A stretch of DNA of 64,000 nt from Budorcas taxicolor (GCF_023091745.1 NC_068910.1:45557272-45621271); one strand, 5' to 3'; shown: positions 28,001-43,000, counted from the first letter of the stretch. Numbers and translations: made by a program. Notes: generated by a model not told the origin, from the sequence alone.

Positions 28001-31000
28001 AACAATAGTAGGAAAGGGATCCAGGAGAGTAGTGAAGGGCTCAGCCCCCTGAGAAGCTCTGCTGGGCTTCTCAGCACACCTTCAGGTGGGTATGTCCCAC
28101 CTTCAGAGAAGCCGTGGCAGGATGAGGAGGAAGGACAGTGTTTTGGGGCCACCGCCAAACTCCCATCATTGCCTCCATGCAGCGGTGAGACGGCTCTTCA
28201 GCATGAAGTGAAAGAGGGCATCGTAGATGGAATCGCTTGTTCCCTGTCCTTCCTCCTCATCCCGCCACGGCTTCTCTGAAGGTGGGACACACCTCCACAC
28301 TGTCTTACCTTGGTCGTGTGACTTGCTTCTGCCAGTGGAATGCAAGTGGACAAAACACAGGCCGCGTCTTGCTGGTGGCGTTACCTGTGCTTGTGTGGCG
28401 CTAGTCACCTGGCAGACTCGTGCACCACCATGACAGGAGCGTGTCCCAGGCGAGGCACCGAGTAGGCCTGAACCCAGGGCCCAGCCTGGCCCCAGCCCAG
28501 CCACACCCACTGGGCCTGGTGAACCCCCAGCCCTGAAACCAAGATAAGGCTGCATACTGTGGGAACCATCGCGACTGTGGGCTGTTTGTAATGCAGCGTG
28601 ATCACAGTGAACCCTAACTTGTTCAGATCCTTGGGTGACTTCTTTGGGGCTCAGTGTGTGCCCTTGGTCAGAAAGCAGTAAAGTGGTTTAGTAATCAAGC
28701 ACGGCGCCCTCCCCTTGACTACTAAGGATGTAGGGGTATCACTACAGAGGCATGGCTGGCTCTGACGATGACGGTGCAGCCTGGTCACAGACACGTCCCA
28801 TGACCAGTTTCCCCCCATGACATTTGACTGGAGGACCCCTTCAGTCAAATGAAAACTGGAGAGCCTTTTGAGAAGAACTTTTGGGAAAAATTCCAACATA
28901 CGCTGGTAGCCTTTGCACAGACACAGTTTAAGAAACCAGAAATATTTGGGGAAAAGGACTCAATTACAGTTTGTACTGAAACCACCAGCGGGAGACTCTC
29001 ATTTCTAAAGGGCCACAGGGAAAGAAACGCCCTTCTACTTTGGGAAAACTCATCAGGACTTGGCCTCACTTTGGGGCCCTACTTATCCTGTCCCCAGACC
29101 ACCTCCCAGAATGTTCTGCTGTGAACCCTGACATCCCAGGGCTGTCACAGGAACTGGCTGGCAGGGATGGAGGCAGAGCCATCTTTTCTCAACTCCCAGA
29201 GGTCAAAAAACGATGACAAAAACCCGGTCCTGTGCTGATCTGCCATGGCGGATGGCATAACATGCAGGGCAGGGCCAGCGGGGAGAGTATAGAGACCGCA
29301 TGGTCCTCTCCCCCTCACAGCAGACAGAATCGCAAAGCACTTGTACAGTGCTTCTCGGTGGAGGCGTCCTGGGTGGGAGAAGGGGGGAAAGATGCCACGT
29401 GATGTACGTGTATGCGGGGAGGGGACGGATAAAAATCAAAGTTGGCTCTGGTTTAGTCTCCACCAAAGGAGTGTCAGCCCCCTCAGTCGTGTCCCCCGAC
29501 CTCTCCCCTCTACGACACAACCCCCCTGGCTGATTGCTGGTTCACCACGACTCAGACTCTGGCTGAGACTGGCAGAGATTTTGCAATGTGGAATTTCTGT
29601 TTCATTTTTTTAAAGATCAGCCAAATGATTTTCATAACAAAACCATGGCCGGGGTGAGAGGGAATACATAAGCATATTTTCAGAGGGCTGGATTAAAACC
29701 ACATGTTGATGCTGTGAGTAACACCGCGGGCTGGACCTGCTCAAATTCTGCTTCCCTTGGCTGAACTCAGAATCTAACCCCAGGAAGGGAGAGCTGGGAG
29801 GGCACAAGACTCTGGGGGCAAAGGCGGCAGGCAGGGCTCACTGGACCCTCCAGCCACACAGAGCCCCTCTCCCAGGGGATCTCTGGGCCGTGGAGGCTGG
29901 AAGCATTTGTTCCACTGTGGGCAGAACCCCAGGCTGCCTAGCTCCTAAGCCACCACCTCGCCAGGCCCCTTGCTCAGCTCCTTTGCAAGCTGTGATTTTC
30001 CCTCCACATCAGCATCTTCAAGATAAGAAAGGACTTCTGCCCCTGTAATTTCTGGCCCGGCCAGTCTCCAGGAGGGGGGAAACCCAAAGGAATGATAACT
30101 AACATTTTTTCAGTGTTCACTATGAGTCCCAACTATTTGGAGAACTTTACTTCTATTAACTCATTTAATCTGTATGCCAGACTTATGAGGTAGATATGAG
30201 AATTATTATCCCATTTTACAGTGAGGAAAAGAAGGCACAGAGAATTGAGGGGACCCAGTGCTCACAGACCGGAGAAAGCAATGGCACCCCACTCCAGTAC
30301 TCTTGCCTGGAAAATCCCATGGATGGAGGAGCCTGGTAGGCTGCAGTCCATGGGGTCGCTGAGAGTTGGGCACGACTGAAGCAACTTAGCAGCAGCAGCA
30401 GCAGCAATGCTCACAGACAGAAGCACCATGAGGTGAACACAGGCCGACTGGCTCTAGAGCCAGTGACCTAGTACCCGGGTCACCCTGGAAGGGGGCTGCC
30501 AGCCACAGCCCCTGCCCCAGCCCTGATTCCAGGACCACACAGGGCCCCAGGGGCAGGCCCTGCTCTCAAAGGCTTAGCTCTTTGGGACTGGTCAGCTCAA
30601 GTGTAAAACGAGGCATAAGTGAGGTCAATGCTAGGTGGCAGCCTTTTTGCACTGGTTAAATTGAGGGAAAATAAAGTGCTTTCAGGCTATATTTATTTTT
30701 CTTTCAAAATGAAAATAACTTTGTTGTGTCTCATGTCCTACTTTAATAAATAGAAGAATATCAGTTAGAAAATGCCACCATTTGACCCACTCCAATCTGG
30801 GCATATCTGAGAAGTAACATCAGAAGCGGGTTTCTAATAATCTGTTATCCTCAAATTAGGTCTAGGGCTTGATCTCAGGACCACGCAGGTGGTTCTCTTG
30901 CCCCTTCCAAAAGAAGATGGTGCCAGGGTGCCTTTCAGCTCACGCATTCTGAAGACTGTAGCCAGGAAATTGGACATATCTGACTTGAGAAGTGAATACA

Positions 31001-34000
31001 GCAGACCTTATTAACAACAGCCACTCACCAAGCATAGACCATGTACCAGGCACACTCAAAGTCTCACAAAGTATGTACTAACATGATGAATTTGAAACTG
31101 CAGAAGTTAAGATTTACAGGCTTCCTGACTTCAGACGATACTACAAAGCTACAGTAATCTAAACAGTATGATACCAGCACAAAAACAGAAATACAGATCT
31201 ATGGAACCGGACAGTAATCCCAGATATAAACCCACACATCTGTAGTCAATTAATCTATGACAAAGGAGGCAAGAATATGTGATGGAGAAAAGACAGTCTC
31301 TTCAATAAGCGGAGCTGGGAAAACCAGACAGTTGCATGGAAAAGAATGAAATTAGAACATCTAACACCATACACAAAAATGAACTCAAAATCGATTAAAG
31401 ACCTAAACATAAGACCAGATACTATAAAACTCTTAGAGGAAAACACAGACTGGACACTCTTTGACACAAATTGCAGCAATACCTTTTTTGGGTCCATCTC
31501 TTAGAGTAATGGAAATAAAAACAAAAATAAACAAATGGGACCTAATTAAGCTTAAAAGCTTTGCATAGCAAAGGAAACCATAAATAAAATGAAAAGACAA
31601 CCTACAGAATGGGAGAAAAAAATTAACATATGGCACAACTGATAAGGGATTAATCTTCAAAATATATAAACATCTCCTATAGCTCAATATCAAAAAAATA
31701 AAAAATAAAAAAATGAGCACAACATCTAAACAGACATTTCTCCAAAGAAGACATGTGCTGTGCTAAGTTGCTTCAGTTGTGTCCAACTCTAAGTGATGCT
31801 ATGGACTGTAGCCTTCCAGGCTCTTGTGTCCATGGAATTCTCCAGGCAAGAATGCTGGAGTGGGTTGCTGTGCTCTCCTCCACACACACTCCACCACATC
31901 ACTCATCTCACACTTGTTTAGTGTTTTTCACTACATGGCGAGAAGGATGCTGTTTCCAGACATTCTCACAACCCTGGAAAGGAAGGAGGAATTCTCACCA
32001 TGCCCATTTTACAGATGAACAAATTGAGGTTCGGAAAGACTTAGTCATTTGCGCCAGGTGGCACACCAACTAATAAAAGATCTGGGATTCCAACTCTTTC
32101 AGAATCCCAAGCGCTTTCCCAGCACACAGGAGCCAGGCCTGGGAATATGGGGACATAGGACGGAAGGATCAGCTAAGGCCCTCGGTGCTTATCCGAAAGC
32201 ATTCCTGATGCTCCCAGATGACATGGGGAAGCCAGTTCCAGAAAAAGGCTTTAGAAGACCCGAGGAATTTCTGGATGTGTCTCTTCGTTACATGAGCTGG
32301 GAACCTGATCCCAGGTGAGACACAGGAGATGACGGGCTGCCTTCTCCCTCGGTGAGTACTTAGCAAAGAAAGGCAGAGTCCTGAAGGACGCCCTGGAGGA
32401 GCTGGACTCTCTTGGTCCAAACACCGGCTCCACCACTAATGAGTGTGTTACACAACGTCAGTTTCCTCACCTGAAAAATGGGTATGACAATGGTACTGAC
32501 CCCAAAGTGTTGTGGTGAATTTTAATAAACGGGCATTGCATGTATTTTGATAGCAATTACTCAGCGCTATTATTTAACCCCAGGATTATTAAATCCCTGC
32601 AGCACTTTGCATCTCCAGCACCTTCTTTAGGTTACTATCCTTCACCTTACTCGCTCCATCTGTGCACAGCGGTAATGGTTGGGTCATAGCACTCTGAGGA
32701 CTGGTAACTCCCAGCTGGTTGAGAGGAAGGAGCGTGAGGAGGTCTCGGGAACTGATGCCTCCTTGGAGCCACCACTTGCTCAAGTGGCCAAAGAGCAGTC
32801 TCCGGCTCCAGTTCTGCGGGCCCAGTGTGACTTCTGCACATCGGCCATGGAGCCCTGGCGACAGTTAAACACTACTGGAGAGATGCTTGCCATGAGCAGA
32901 GGAGGGCTCAGCCATAAAATGCCTTGAAGACTGGTCCTCAGAAGGGCTATGACAAAGCTGCCCTTGGAATCAGGCTTCTCAGCTAAAGAATCTGCTTGTA
33001 ATGCAGGAGACGTGGGTTTGACCTCTGGGTCAGGAAGATCCCCTGGAGGAGGGCATGGGAACTCACTCCAGTATTCTTGCCTGGGAAATCCCATGGACAG
33101 AGGAGCCTTGTGGGCTGCAGCTCCATGGGGTCACAAAAGAGTGATACATGCCTTAGCAACTAAACAACAACAACAAACCCTTGGACTCTGAAATAGAAAA
33201 ATTCAATCTTTAATTTTGCCTTTAGCAAGTTTATCAGATGGGCAGTCTGTGGGTTGAATAAAAAATAAAGGGACCTTGCTATGGTAGGTGTCATGGGACA
33301 TTTCCAGACAACCATGGGGCATAGAGTCCATCCCAGCAGGTGGCCTGGAGCTCAAGAGGATGAGGGAGGAGCTGGGCAGCCAAGCCTGCGGCAGGTATGG
33401 AACCATCTTGGAGGCATGGAGGCCCTCCCTCCAGGAAGCTCCATGACGTCGTCTGTAGCCAACATGATGGAGCACCTCCTGTGCCCGGTCCATGCCAGCT
33501 ATTTGACCCATGACAGCTCGTCTACTCCCAGCAACCTCCCTGTAGGGAAGGCATCACTGTCCATGCCAGGCATCGAGGAAACTGAGGCCCAGGGAATTCA
33601 GGTCACGTCCTTACAGCTTCATAGCTAAGTGGCAGAGGTGGGATTCAAATCTGGGTCCAGCTGACTACATCAGTGTATGAACCAGACTTCTGTCCCTGCT
33701 ACTACAGAAGCCTCAGAGAACAAGAGTTGTTTCCGTCTTCACCACCATTCTCCAAGCAAGAACGTAAACCGGGAAAGTTGGCCTCTTCCTGCCCAAGAGA
33801 GAATAAAAAGCCTCTGCTTTCAAAGCCAAGGCTTTCAGAGGTGAGTTAAGCTGGGCTTTCTGTCGGATGCTGGGTAACTGAGGTGGGGGCTGGCTTGGAG
33901 TCAAACAATTCAATTTAGAAAAGCAAAGCTGTTGTTCATCTAGACATGGTGGATGAAACACCGGCCATTCCTCTCCACTCTTCTGAAACCTCACCAAAAG

Positions 34001-37000
34001 CAACAGCAGGTCAGGAAGCAACAGTTAGAACTGCACATGGAACAACAGACTGGTTCCAAATAGGAAAAGGAGTACGTCAAGGCTGTATGTTGTCACCCTG
34101 CTTATTTAACTTATATCCAGAGTACATCATGAGAAACGCTGGACTGGAAGAAGCACAAGCTGGAATCAAGATTGCCGGGAGAAATATCAATAACCTCAGA
34201 TACGCAGATGACACCACCCTTATGGCAGAAAGTGAAGAGGAACTAAAAAGCCTCTTGATGAAAGTGAAAGAGGAGAGTGAAAAAGTCGGCTTAAAGCTCA
34301 ACATTCAGAAAATGATCATGGCATCCAGTCCCATCACTTCATGGGAAATAGATGGAGAAACAGTGGAAACAGTGTCAGACTTTATTTTCTGGGGCTCCAA
34401 AATCACTGCAGATGGTGATTGCAGCCATGAAATTAAAAGACACTTCCTCCTTGGAAGGGAAGTTATGACCAACCTAGATAGCATATTCAAAAGCAGAGAC
34501 ATTACTTTGCCGACTAAGATCCGTCTAGTCAAGGCTATGGTTTTTCCAGTAGTCATGTATGGATGTGAGAGCTGGACTGTGAAGAAGGCTGAGCACCGAA
34601 GAATTGATGCTTTTGAACCGTGGTGTTGGAGAAGACTCTTGAGAGTCCCTTGGACTGTGAGGAGATCCAACCAGTCCATTCTGAAGATCAGCCCTGGGCT
34701 TTCTTTGGAAGGAATGATGCTGAAGCTGAAACTCCAGTACTTTGGCCACATCATGCGAAGAGTTGACTCACTGGAAAAGACTCTGATGCTGGGAGGGATT
34801 GGGGGCAGGAGGAGAAGGGGATGACCGAGGATGAGATGGCTGGATGGCGTCACTGACTTGATGGACGTGAATCTGAGGGAACTCTGGTAGTTGGTGATGG
34901 ACAGGGAGGCCTGGCGTGCTGTGATTCATGGGGTCGAAAGAGTCGGACACGACTGAGCGACTGAGCTGAACTGAAAAAGCTCTTATCTTCAAGGGACAAA
35001 CTGATAAGGATAAAGAGAACTGGACAGGAGGCACTGATTAGGTAAAATTCAGGAAGTTAGAACACAGGTGAGTGAGTGGCAAAGGCCTTACCCAAGTAGC
35101 CAAGAAAATGGCTGAAAGCAGGACTCCTATTGAAGTGAACCCAGTTGTCTGCAATTCCCTCCCCGCCCAGACACAGACACTCATTTGCATTTGGATGGAT
35201 CCACCCTACCATGGCCTGGCCTTTCCCTGAGGTCATGGAGACAGCTTGTGGCTACAGACAATAAAAGTGGAAGCTTCCACAGCAGGGGCTACCTGAGGCT
35301 CTCTAAGCCACCAACAGGTACTTCCTGACAGCCTAACCTCAGGTGCTCTGTCGCTCACGGGCCCCTCCCCCAGGCCCCAAGACTAGTAGGCGTGTGGTAC
35401 CCAGGAGTACACAACCTGGAAATATAGGGCAAACTCAGGTCCTCCCTAGTGGCTCAGATGGTAAAGCGTCTGTCTATGACGTGGAGAGACTCGAGTTCGA
35501 TCCCTGGGTTGGGAAGATCCCTTGGAGAAGGAAATGGCAATCCACTCCAGTACTATTGCCTGGAAAACCCCATGGACAGAGGAGCCTGGTAGGCTACAGG
35601 CCATGGGGTCGCAAAGAGTCGGACATGACTGAGCGACTTCACTTTCACGTTCAGGTCAAGTGGAGCCAATTTTGATCGCTGGGAGCCCGAATCCAGTGCG
35701 TAAAATCAAGCAGTCCTGAATTCAGTTTGTGCAGCGCCTTGGTAGGTCTATAAGATCCTGCAATCAACTGCACTTAGCAGCACTTGCGCTTCCCTGGTGG
35801 CTCAGATGGTAAAGAGTCTGCCTGCAATGCAGGAGACCTGGGTTGAATCCTTCGGTCGGAAAGATCCCCTGGAGAAGGAAATGGCAACCCACTCCAGTAT
35901 TCTTGCCTGGAGAATTCCGTGGACAGAGGAGCCTGGCAGGTAACAGTCCATGCGCTTGCAAAGAGTCGGACACAACTGAGGAACTTTCACTTCACTAGTA
36001 GCAGTCAGCTTAATCAGTAATGGACCCTCATAGCATTCCTCCCTGCTTTGCTGCGTGTTCACTGAGATGGCACTCATCTCCAATGAAACAGCAGCACGAA
36101 AGCCTTCTGCCTCAGGCTCAGCTACTGGGAAACCAGGAGAAGACAAACCAAAACACGTCCCTGTGAAATTTCAGAACATTGGGGGAAACACCCTACCAGT
36201 TCCCAGAGCAAAAGAAAAAAAAAACAAAACAGGCTTTCTACAAGTAATCAGAAGTAATCAACAAATCAGAATGGCTCTGGTCTCATAACTGCAATATTGG
36301 AACACAATTGAGCAAATCCTTCAAAATCTGACAGAAAATTGTTTCTGGCTTAGAAATTCATATTCTGGTTTAGATTTATATATATATATATATATATATA
36401 TTCTGGTTTAGAATTTTATACCCAGTCATACTCATTGGAAAAGACCCTGATGCTGGGAACAGTTGAAGGCAAAAGGAGAAGAGGGTGGCAGAGGATGAGA
36501 TGTTTGGATAGCATCACCAACTCAGAGGACATGAACTTGGGCAAACTCCGGGAAACCGTGAGGGACAGGAAGGCCTCGAGTGCTGCAGTCCCTGGGGTTG
36601 CACAGAGTCTGACACAACTGAGCAAGTGAACAACCACCACCACCCAGTCACACTCTCCATCGATTGCGAGGGTGAAATAAAAGCAGCTTTAGATGTGCAG
36701 TGTTCCATAACGGTTTACTCCTCAGCAACTGTTCACTTGGACCAACGTGGCTGTCAACACAGACACAAAGTCACGCATAAAAACCAAAGTGCAGTGGGGT
36801 TCTGACAAGGGAGTTAGATTCTGATGGAGCAAATTAGGCAAAAATGAAGTCTAGATCAGCATTTCCTTTGAAAATTCCTTAAGAAAGAAATTTACACACA
36901 TCAATTTTTCTCCACCCTTAGAACAGAGGCTGAGTCTTTAGTCTCCAGCAAATAAAACCAAAGAGTTGGGAAATTCCCGTAGCACACTCAGCCTCTGAGA

Positions 37001-40000
37001 CCATTGGTCTTTAGAATCACCTGGACCATCTCACAAGGGATTCTGGGAGAAGAGAGTCTGAGCACAGACCCACCTAGCTCCATTCGCATTTGGAAGAACT
37101 AGCAATAATTAACCTGGAGAAGGCAATGGCACCCCACTCCAGTACTGCTGCCTGGAAAATCCCAGGGACAGGGAGCCTGGCAGGCTGCAGTCCATGGGGT
37201 CGCACAGAGTTGGACATGATTGAAGCGACTTAGCAGCAGCAGCAGTGATAATTAACCAGATTTCGGATCAGCAGAGCTTCCACCTTGTGTGTGTGTGTCC
37301 ACGCACTCAGTCGTGACGAAGATGTGGTGCCGGGTGTTTGCGACACTGGAGCACCTGGGAAGTGTATCTGATGGACAGACCGGGGAGGGGCAGAGGTGGG
37401 GAAAAGGAAGAGGAGCCAAGGAGAGGGCGTTCCTAGGCAGGGAAGTGTGGATCAACTCCGTCTCTCTCACAGGGACAGGCGTCCGCTGGGTCTCTCACCA
37501 ATGTATGATGGCGCCTCGGGGTCTGAAAGAATGTGATTTCCCCCGTGTGCAAGGAAGCATAAATTTTAGTTAGGGAGGTATGTCCAGGGCAAGACTTTAA
37601 AAGGCAAAACTAGCAAGGAGGAGGATTATGCCCCCATTCTACCTCCGATACATCTAAAATGAATCGTCTGTAACCTCAGCCATTTGTTAGATGGTTATAC
37701 AGCTCATCTCTTGGAACCAGCACTCTCAAACAAGGAGTGTAGGAAGGACAGTGTTTACAAAGTATTAATTCTTGCTTGCATTCCACCCTCGCCCCGCCCC
37801 TTCCGCTCCCCACTGCAAGACCCTGAACTGTACTTATTCCTCTATCTGAGAATGATACAGAAGAATGTTACCAAAAAATGCCACAAAAGGATGCAAAAAG
37901 TTAAACCTTCCAACTTCTGACATGTGAAATAGAATGGAAATACAGGGACTTGTAGATGAGGCTACTGTCTCTGGGCCCGGAGCAAGGCAGCAGCTCACCA
38001 GGCTCACCTACCACCCGCCCCTGGATGACACACAGGTTCAGAGCCAGGCTGCAAGGATGTTGATCCCAGCTCCACTGCATCCTGGCTGTGTGAACGTAGG
38101 TCTCCACTTCCGCATCTGTCCCATGGCAATTCTAACGGCACCCCTCTCAGAGGGTGGACCCTTCATTACCGCACTGGGCAGATATTCCTGAGCCAAGCCC
38201 TGCTCCAGGCAGGAGGGAAACATCAAGAGCAATGGTGACATTCTGGTGGGGAAAAGAATGTGACTTATCATTTAAAAAAATAACATCGCTCCTAAGTACT
38301 CCTAAGTGCTGTGAGAGGTGTATGAGCTATTGTGTGAAAACAAGCAAAATAGAAGCTGAAATATAACTATGTTTACTCATAACTGATCATGGGGCTTCTC
38401 AGGTGGCCCTAGTGGTAAAGAATCTGCCTGCTAAGGCAGGAGACATAAGAGACGTGGTTTCGACCCCTGGGTTGGGAAGATCCCCTGGACAAGGGCATGG
38501 CAATTCGCTCCAGTATTCTTGCCTGGAGAATCCCATGGATCCTGACAGGCTCCTCTGTCCCTGGGGTCGCAAAGAGTCAGACACGACTGGAGCACCGGCA
38601 CACACGCACAACTGACCGTGCTTTTCCAGCAGGACCCACGGCATTACCTCCATGGCAGGGTTCCTAACGCCTGCACTGAGAACACATGCCTGCCTGACCT
38701 GCTGCCGAGGGGCTAAACGACGCGTCCTTTATCCCTCCCTCCCTGCTGCTGGTTGCTCTGCTCCAATCTCTACGGTGATCGTATGTTGGGGCTTTTCCAG
38801 CCCCAGGAGCCTTCTCCACACCCATGACTGAATTACCATTTTGTTCCAGCTCACAAGAGCACTAGTGTGGAAACACCGCAGACCAGATGGAATTTTCGAG
38901 ACCCTGTCATTTGTAGGAAATTTTCTCTGGCTGCCTTGGTATTAACGGCCATACAGTTTTGCTCTCAGGCCTGGGAGTGGGGATTGAGGCTGAAAAATGA
39001 AAGCAAGTTTCCCTCTGGGCCATTCTGTTCCAGCCTTCCAGAGATTTCTACTCTCTGGCTGCTCAGAGGCCAGACATGGCCCCAGAGAAGAGTGGGAGAG
39101 GGGGGCAGGTCTGTGTCCTACATACACACTTCCCCCCAATTCCAACCAAGCTCGTGGCAACAGGGGGTCTGAGCCAATTAGGGCCACTGAGGGGAAAATC
39201 CACCTGATTCTGCCTTAAATCCATCCCAGTCACAGCAGGTGGTATGGACTTCTCCAGAATCAGGCCTGGAGGAGAGTTCGTAAACCGGGACCCTTGGGCT
39301 GAATCTGGCCTCCAGATGTGTTTCGTTTGGCCTAAGACGTTTTAAATAAATTTGAGCCAATGTTCAAAACACCAGGATATTTCCTATAAAATTCCAGATT
39401 TCCAGCCTCCTATGAAAAGGGAGAAGTTTGAGCCACAACCTGGGCCCACGTTCTCATACGGCTGGAGCGGAGGATGGCTCCCTCTCTCAGTGACAAGCTC
39501 TCTGCCGTCCACCGCAGGCTCCACCGTGCCCTGATGTGTCTCCCACGAGAAGGAAGAACAGTTGCCTTTGGAGTCTCACTTGCTTTGCTGTTTTTCCAAG
39601 AATATAAACACTTCCCTGAGCACAGCTCAATACAACCAGAGAAAACAAAACCTAGATGGGCATTGTCTTCGTTACACCCAGCCCACTTCTTTCACTTATG
39701 CCACCAGCCTGGGCGCCATTGGCACTTCCATTTATACTTCCTGGGCCAGATGGGCACTGTCCAATATGACAGCCACGAACCACAGGTGGCTATTTCCATT
39801 TAAACTCATTAAAATTTAACACTTCCTGGGGTGCACTCATGCCGTTTCAAGTACTCAGCAGTCACCTGGGAGTGGTGGCCACCGAAGGGGACGGCGCAGA
39901 GTAGGACATGCCCATCTTCTCAGAAAGTCGTCCTGGACTGGGCTCTGGGGACAGTTGCTGAGTTCTACTCTTGGGCCGCCCTGGGCGCTCTGGGGAGCTG

Positions 40001-43000
40001 CCACCTGGCAGAGGTTCACTACCTAACCAGGGAGAAAGCCATCGCCCAGGACGAGAGATGAGGGGAAGCACCCCTCAGTGTCACGGGGACCCTCTCAGAG
40101 CCAGAGAAGAGGGGCAGGCCTGTTTTCATGATAAAAGAGAGCGCTCTGCTAGCCCCTATGTTTCCGGTCCTGGGCAGTCTCCTCGGAAGCTTCCAGAAAG
40201 GGGGGCTCCTTCAGCCCCTCATGGAGATGCTGCTCTGATGTCTGCTGCTCTGGAGGTGCCCCAAGCGAAGCTCAGCGTCAAGATGGGCCTCCGAGCCGGC
40301 GCTCCCTGGCAGGACTTTTCCCCCCAGCACTGGCCTCCCCCTCCTCCAGCCCCAGCTCCGACACACGCTGCCGCCTGTATGTCCTGTCCCCATCGCCTCA
40401 CGGCCGTCCTCACCCTCTCCCTGAATCCATTCTCGCCCATGTCCAGGGCTCCCACCCTCCCCACCCCAGCCGAGTCTAAACAAGACACTCCTGGGACCCA
40501 CACCCTCAGGTGACACGCTACACAAGAAACTCATGTCCAAGAATATTTACTTATAACAGAAAATTTCCGCAGATGCTACCAAAATAAAACAGCTACGTAC
40601 CAAGTGTGAGAATTTTCAGGTTGACCGAATGGAAAGAGACTCAGATCTGTGGTTGTAGTTGATGCTCAGTCGCTAAGTCATGTCTGACTCTTTGCAACCC
40701 CATGGACTGCAGGCGCCAGGCTTCCCTGTCCTTCAGTATCTCCCGGAGTTTGCTCAAACTTAAAGTCCACTGTAGGGCCCACGTTGAAGGCCTTCATACA
40801 TTTGAACTGTGTGTCTTGGCAATTAGAGCATTGCTGGTCTCTAAGTTACTCTATTTACTGCTCTCTAAACCGGATTCAATGACAGCAGCCTTAACACTTG
40901 AAGGATCGAAGATTCAACACAATCATGGATAAGAGAGCTGCAAAGCCCAACACAAACATTTGCTGTTATCAGTTCTAAGGTGAATGATCTCACAGCCAGC
41001 ACAGAGGCCAGCACTCACGAGAAGTTTGCTGAAGGTTATTTTTTAATGACCTTGGAGTAGAAGCTGAGCAAAGACATATTTTAGACAAAGGGAGTTCTTG
41101 GCATATTTGAAGATCAGATCACACAGACAACCATCTGTACAGAAGCAGAGTTTCCAAATCCTTTAGCACCAAAGATTAGTGCTACTTCAGCCACCTGGTG
41201 AAGCCACGGCTTTCTCAGGATGCTTTTTTTTTTTTTAATGTACAAATAAAAAGCAGAGGGTTACAAAGGCAATCAATTATACTGAAATATAGTCATCAAA
41301 ATTTTCCAAAAAACAAATCTGTAATATAATAATACATATGCTTCTTTATTAATGCATTAAATGATGAGATCTATCAACTCATCTAATAACAAATGTAGTT
41401 TCAAAGTAGTGAAGAGTGAAGACTATATTTCAGAGAATCTGCTTCCACCTCATGATGTAAAATCTCTGTGATTCCTCTTGGTGACTAAGTCACAGGTCTT
41501 GTTAACGCTACGGTGGTCAGCGCCTACATTCATTCTTGAAGAAATGCTGAATTTCAATTTGAGACCAGTGAAAATAAAGATGGAACTTTTCATTATCCAA
41601 GTTTAGAGCTCTTTTGAATTCTAGGCATGGACCACGTCAAGACTCCTTGAACTGGTACCATTTGATTCTGCCTTTCTCCAGTTCACCATCATAGGGAGAG
41701 ACCCACATGGTTGATACAGAGGCAGGCCCTTTACAGTACCTATTCCCTAGTGGGAACTAGGGAACAGGGATACCCCCCAACACCTGCTCCCCTGATGCAC
41801 TGAAGGCTCCTGCTAACAGTCCTAGTGGCCCAGGCCTTTATGCATCTCCAGCCCTATCTGTTGTCCAGGGACAAGGTAATAATCACAGCTCCCACTAACT
41901 GAGCACTTACTCTGTGCTGATGACTACTGTATGAGGCAAAGATTTATGCTCATGATAGCATTAACACAATCCCACAAGGAGGTAGTGTTCTCTTAGGGGA
42001 AACTGAGGCTGAGAGGTTAAAGGATCACTGACTTGCCCCAGGTGGTAAGCAGGCTTTGAATTCAGTTGTTCCGGTTAGAACTCCCCTCTGAACCCTTCAT
42101 GCTTTCGTACCAGGCACTGGTACAGGCCCTGTGACAATTACGGTTTAAGCCCAGGGGATGGATGAGTGTGAACAAGGAATGGGTGAGTGTGAACAGGAGC
42201 CTTTCCTGACACCCAGAGAAGCGACCGAACAGGGTGGCATTGCCCAGATGTCCCTACCCCCTCCCCAAAGGGAAATGAGGGGATTTTAACTAGAGTTTCA
42301 GGAGACTGTTCTGAAAGGAAGGAATACAATAACATCTTTGTAGCTGCAAGAAGATCTCTGGGGCAGCGGGAACCGTGGGGAGAGCAGGGGGCGGGGGTGA
42401 GACAGAGCTGGACGAGCTGGCTTGTGCGGGGCCTGCAGACCGTGGCCGCGTGTGCTGTCCAGGAGGCCACCACTGCCGGCGGCCAGCCCCCTAGCTGGGA
42501 TCCAGGTCGCCCTGCAGGTACACACTGAGCTTCTGTGTGAACAGACAACAGAGCCGCTCTGTCCTGGAGAAAGAGGCCTGTGTGTCCCGCCCACCCTCCT
42601 CCCTGCTTGGGGATGGACATCCGAATGGCCCATTCACGGGCCATCCCAGCCTCCCGCCCTCAAACGGCCGCAGCCTCCACCTCCATGGGGCCCAGACAAC
42701 CCGGGGAGCGCGACCCACAGCCCTCAGCCCACCTCGGACAGCGCGAGTCCATCACTCCCTCCCACCCGCCTCCTTTCCGCCTGGCTGGAAACCCATCATC
42801 ACATGGCCCCTGGGGCTGAGGTCCCTCCATTTCCTTTGGAGGAAAGCATGAAGAGGGTTGTGAGTCCTGTAACTTTTGAAATTTTGACCCTCTGGGGTTA
42901 CAGGTTTGACTGCAGGTGGGTCTTCCCTTTCCACTTCAGATAAGAGGCCCCAAGCATCTAAAAGTGCTCGAGCTATGTTTTAAATCGTGGCCACAACAAA

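Noticed and set aside
31999..32001. Minus-strand ATG followed by GTGAGA as the GASK1A first coding exon
   Set aside because: The donor is good, but it lies in a MIR with no promoter features nearby. The CpG-island candidate is more likely.
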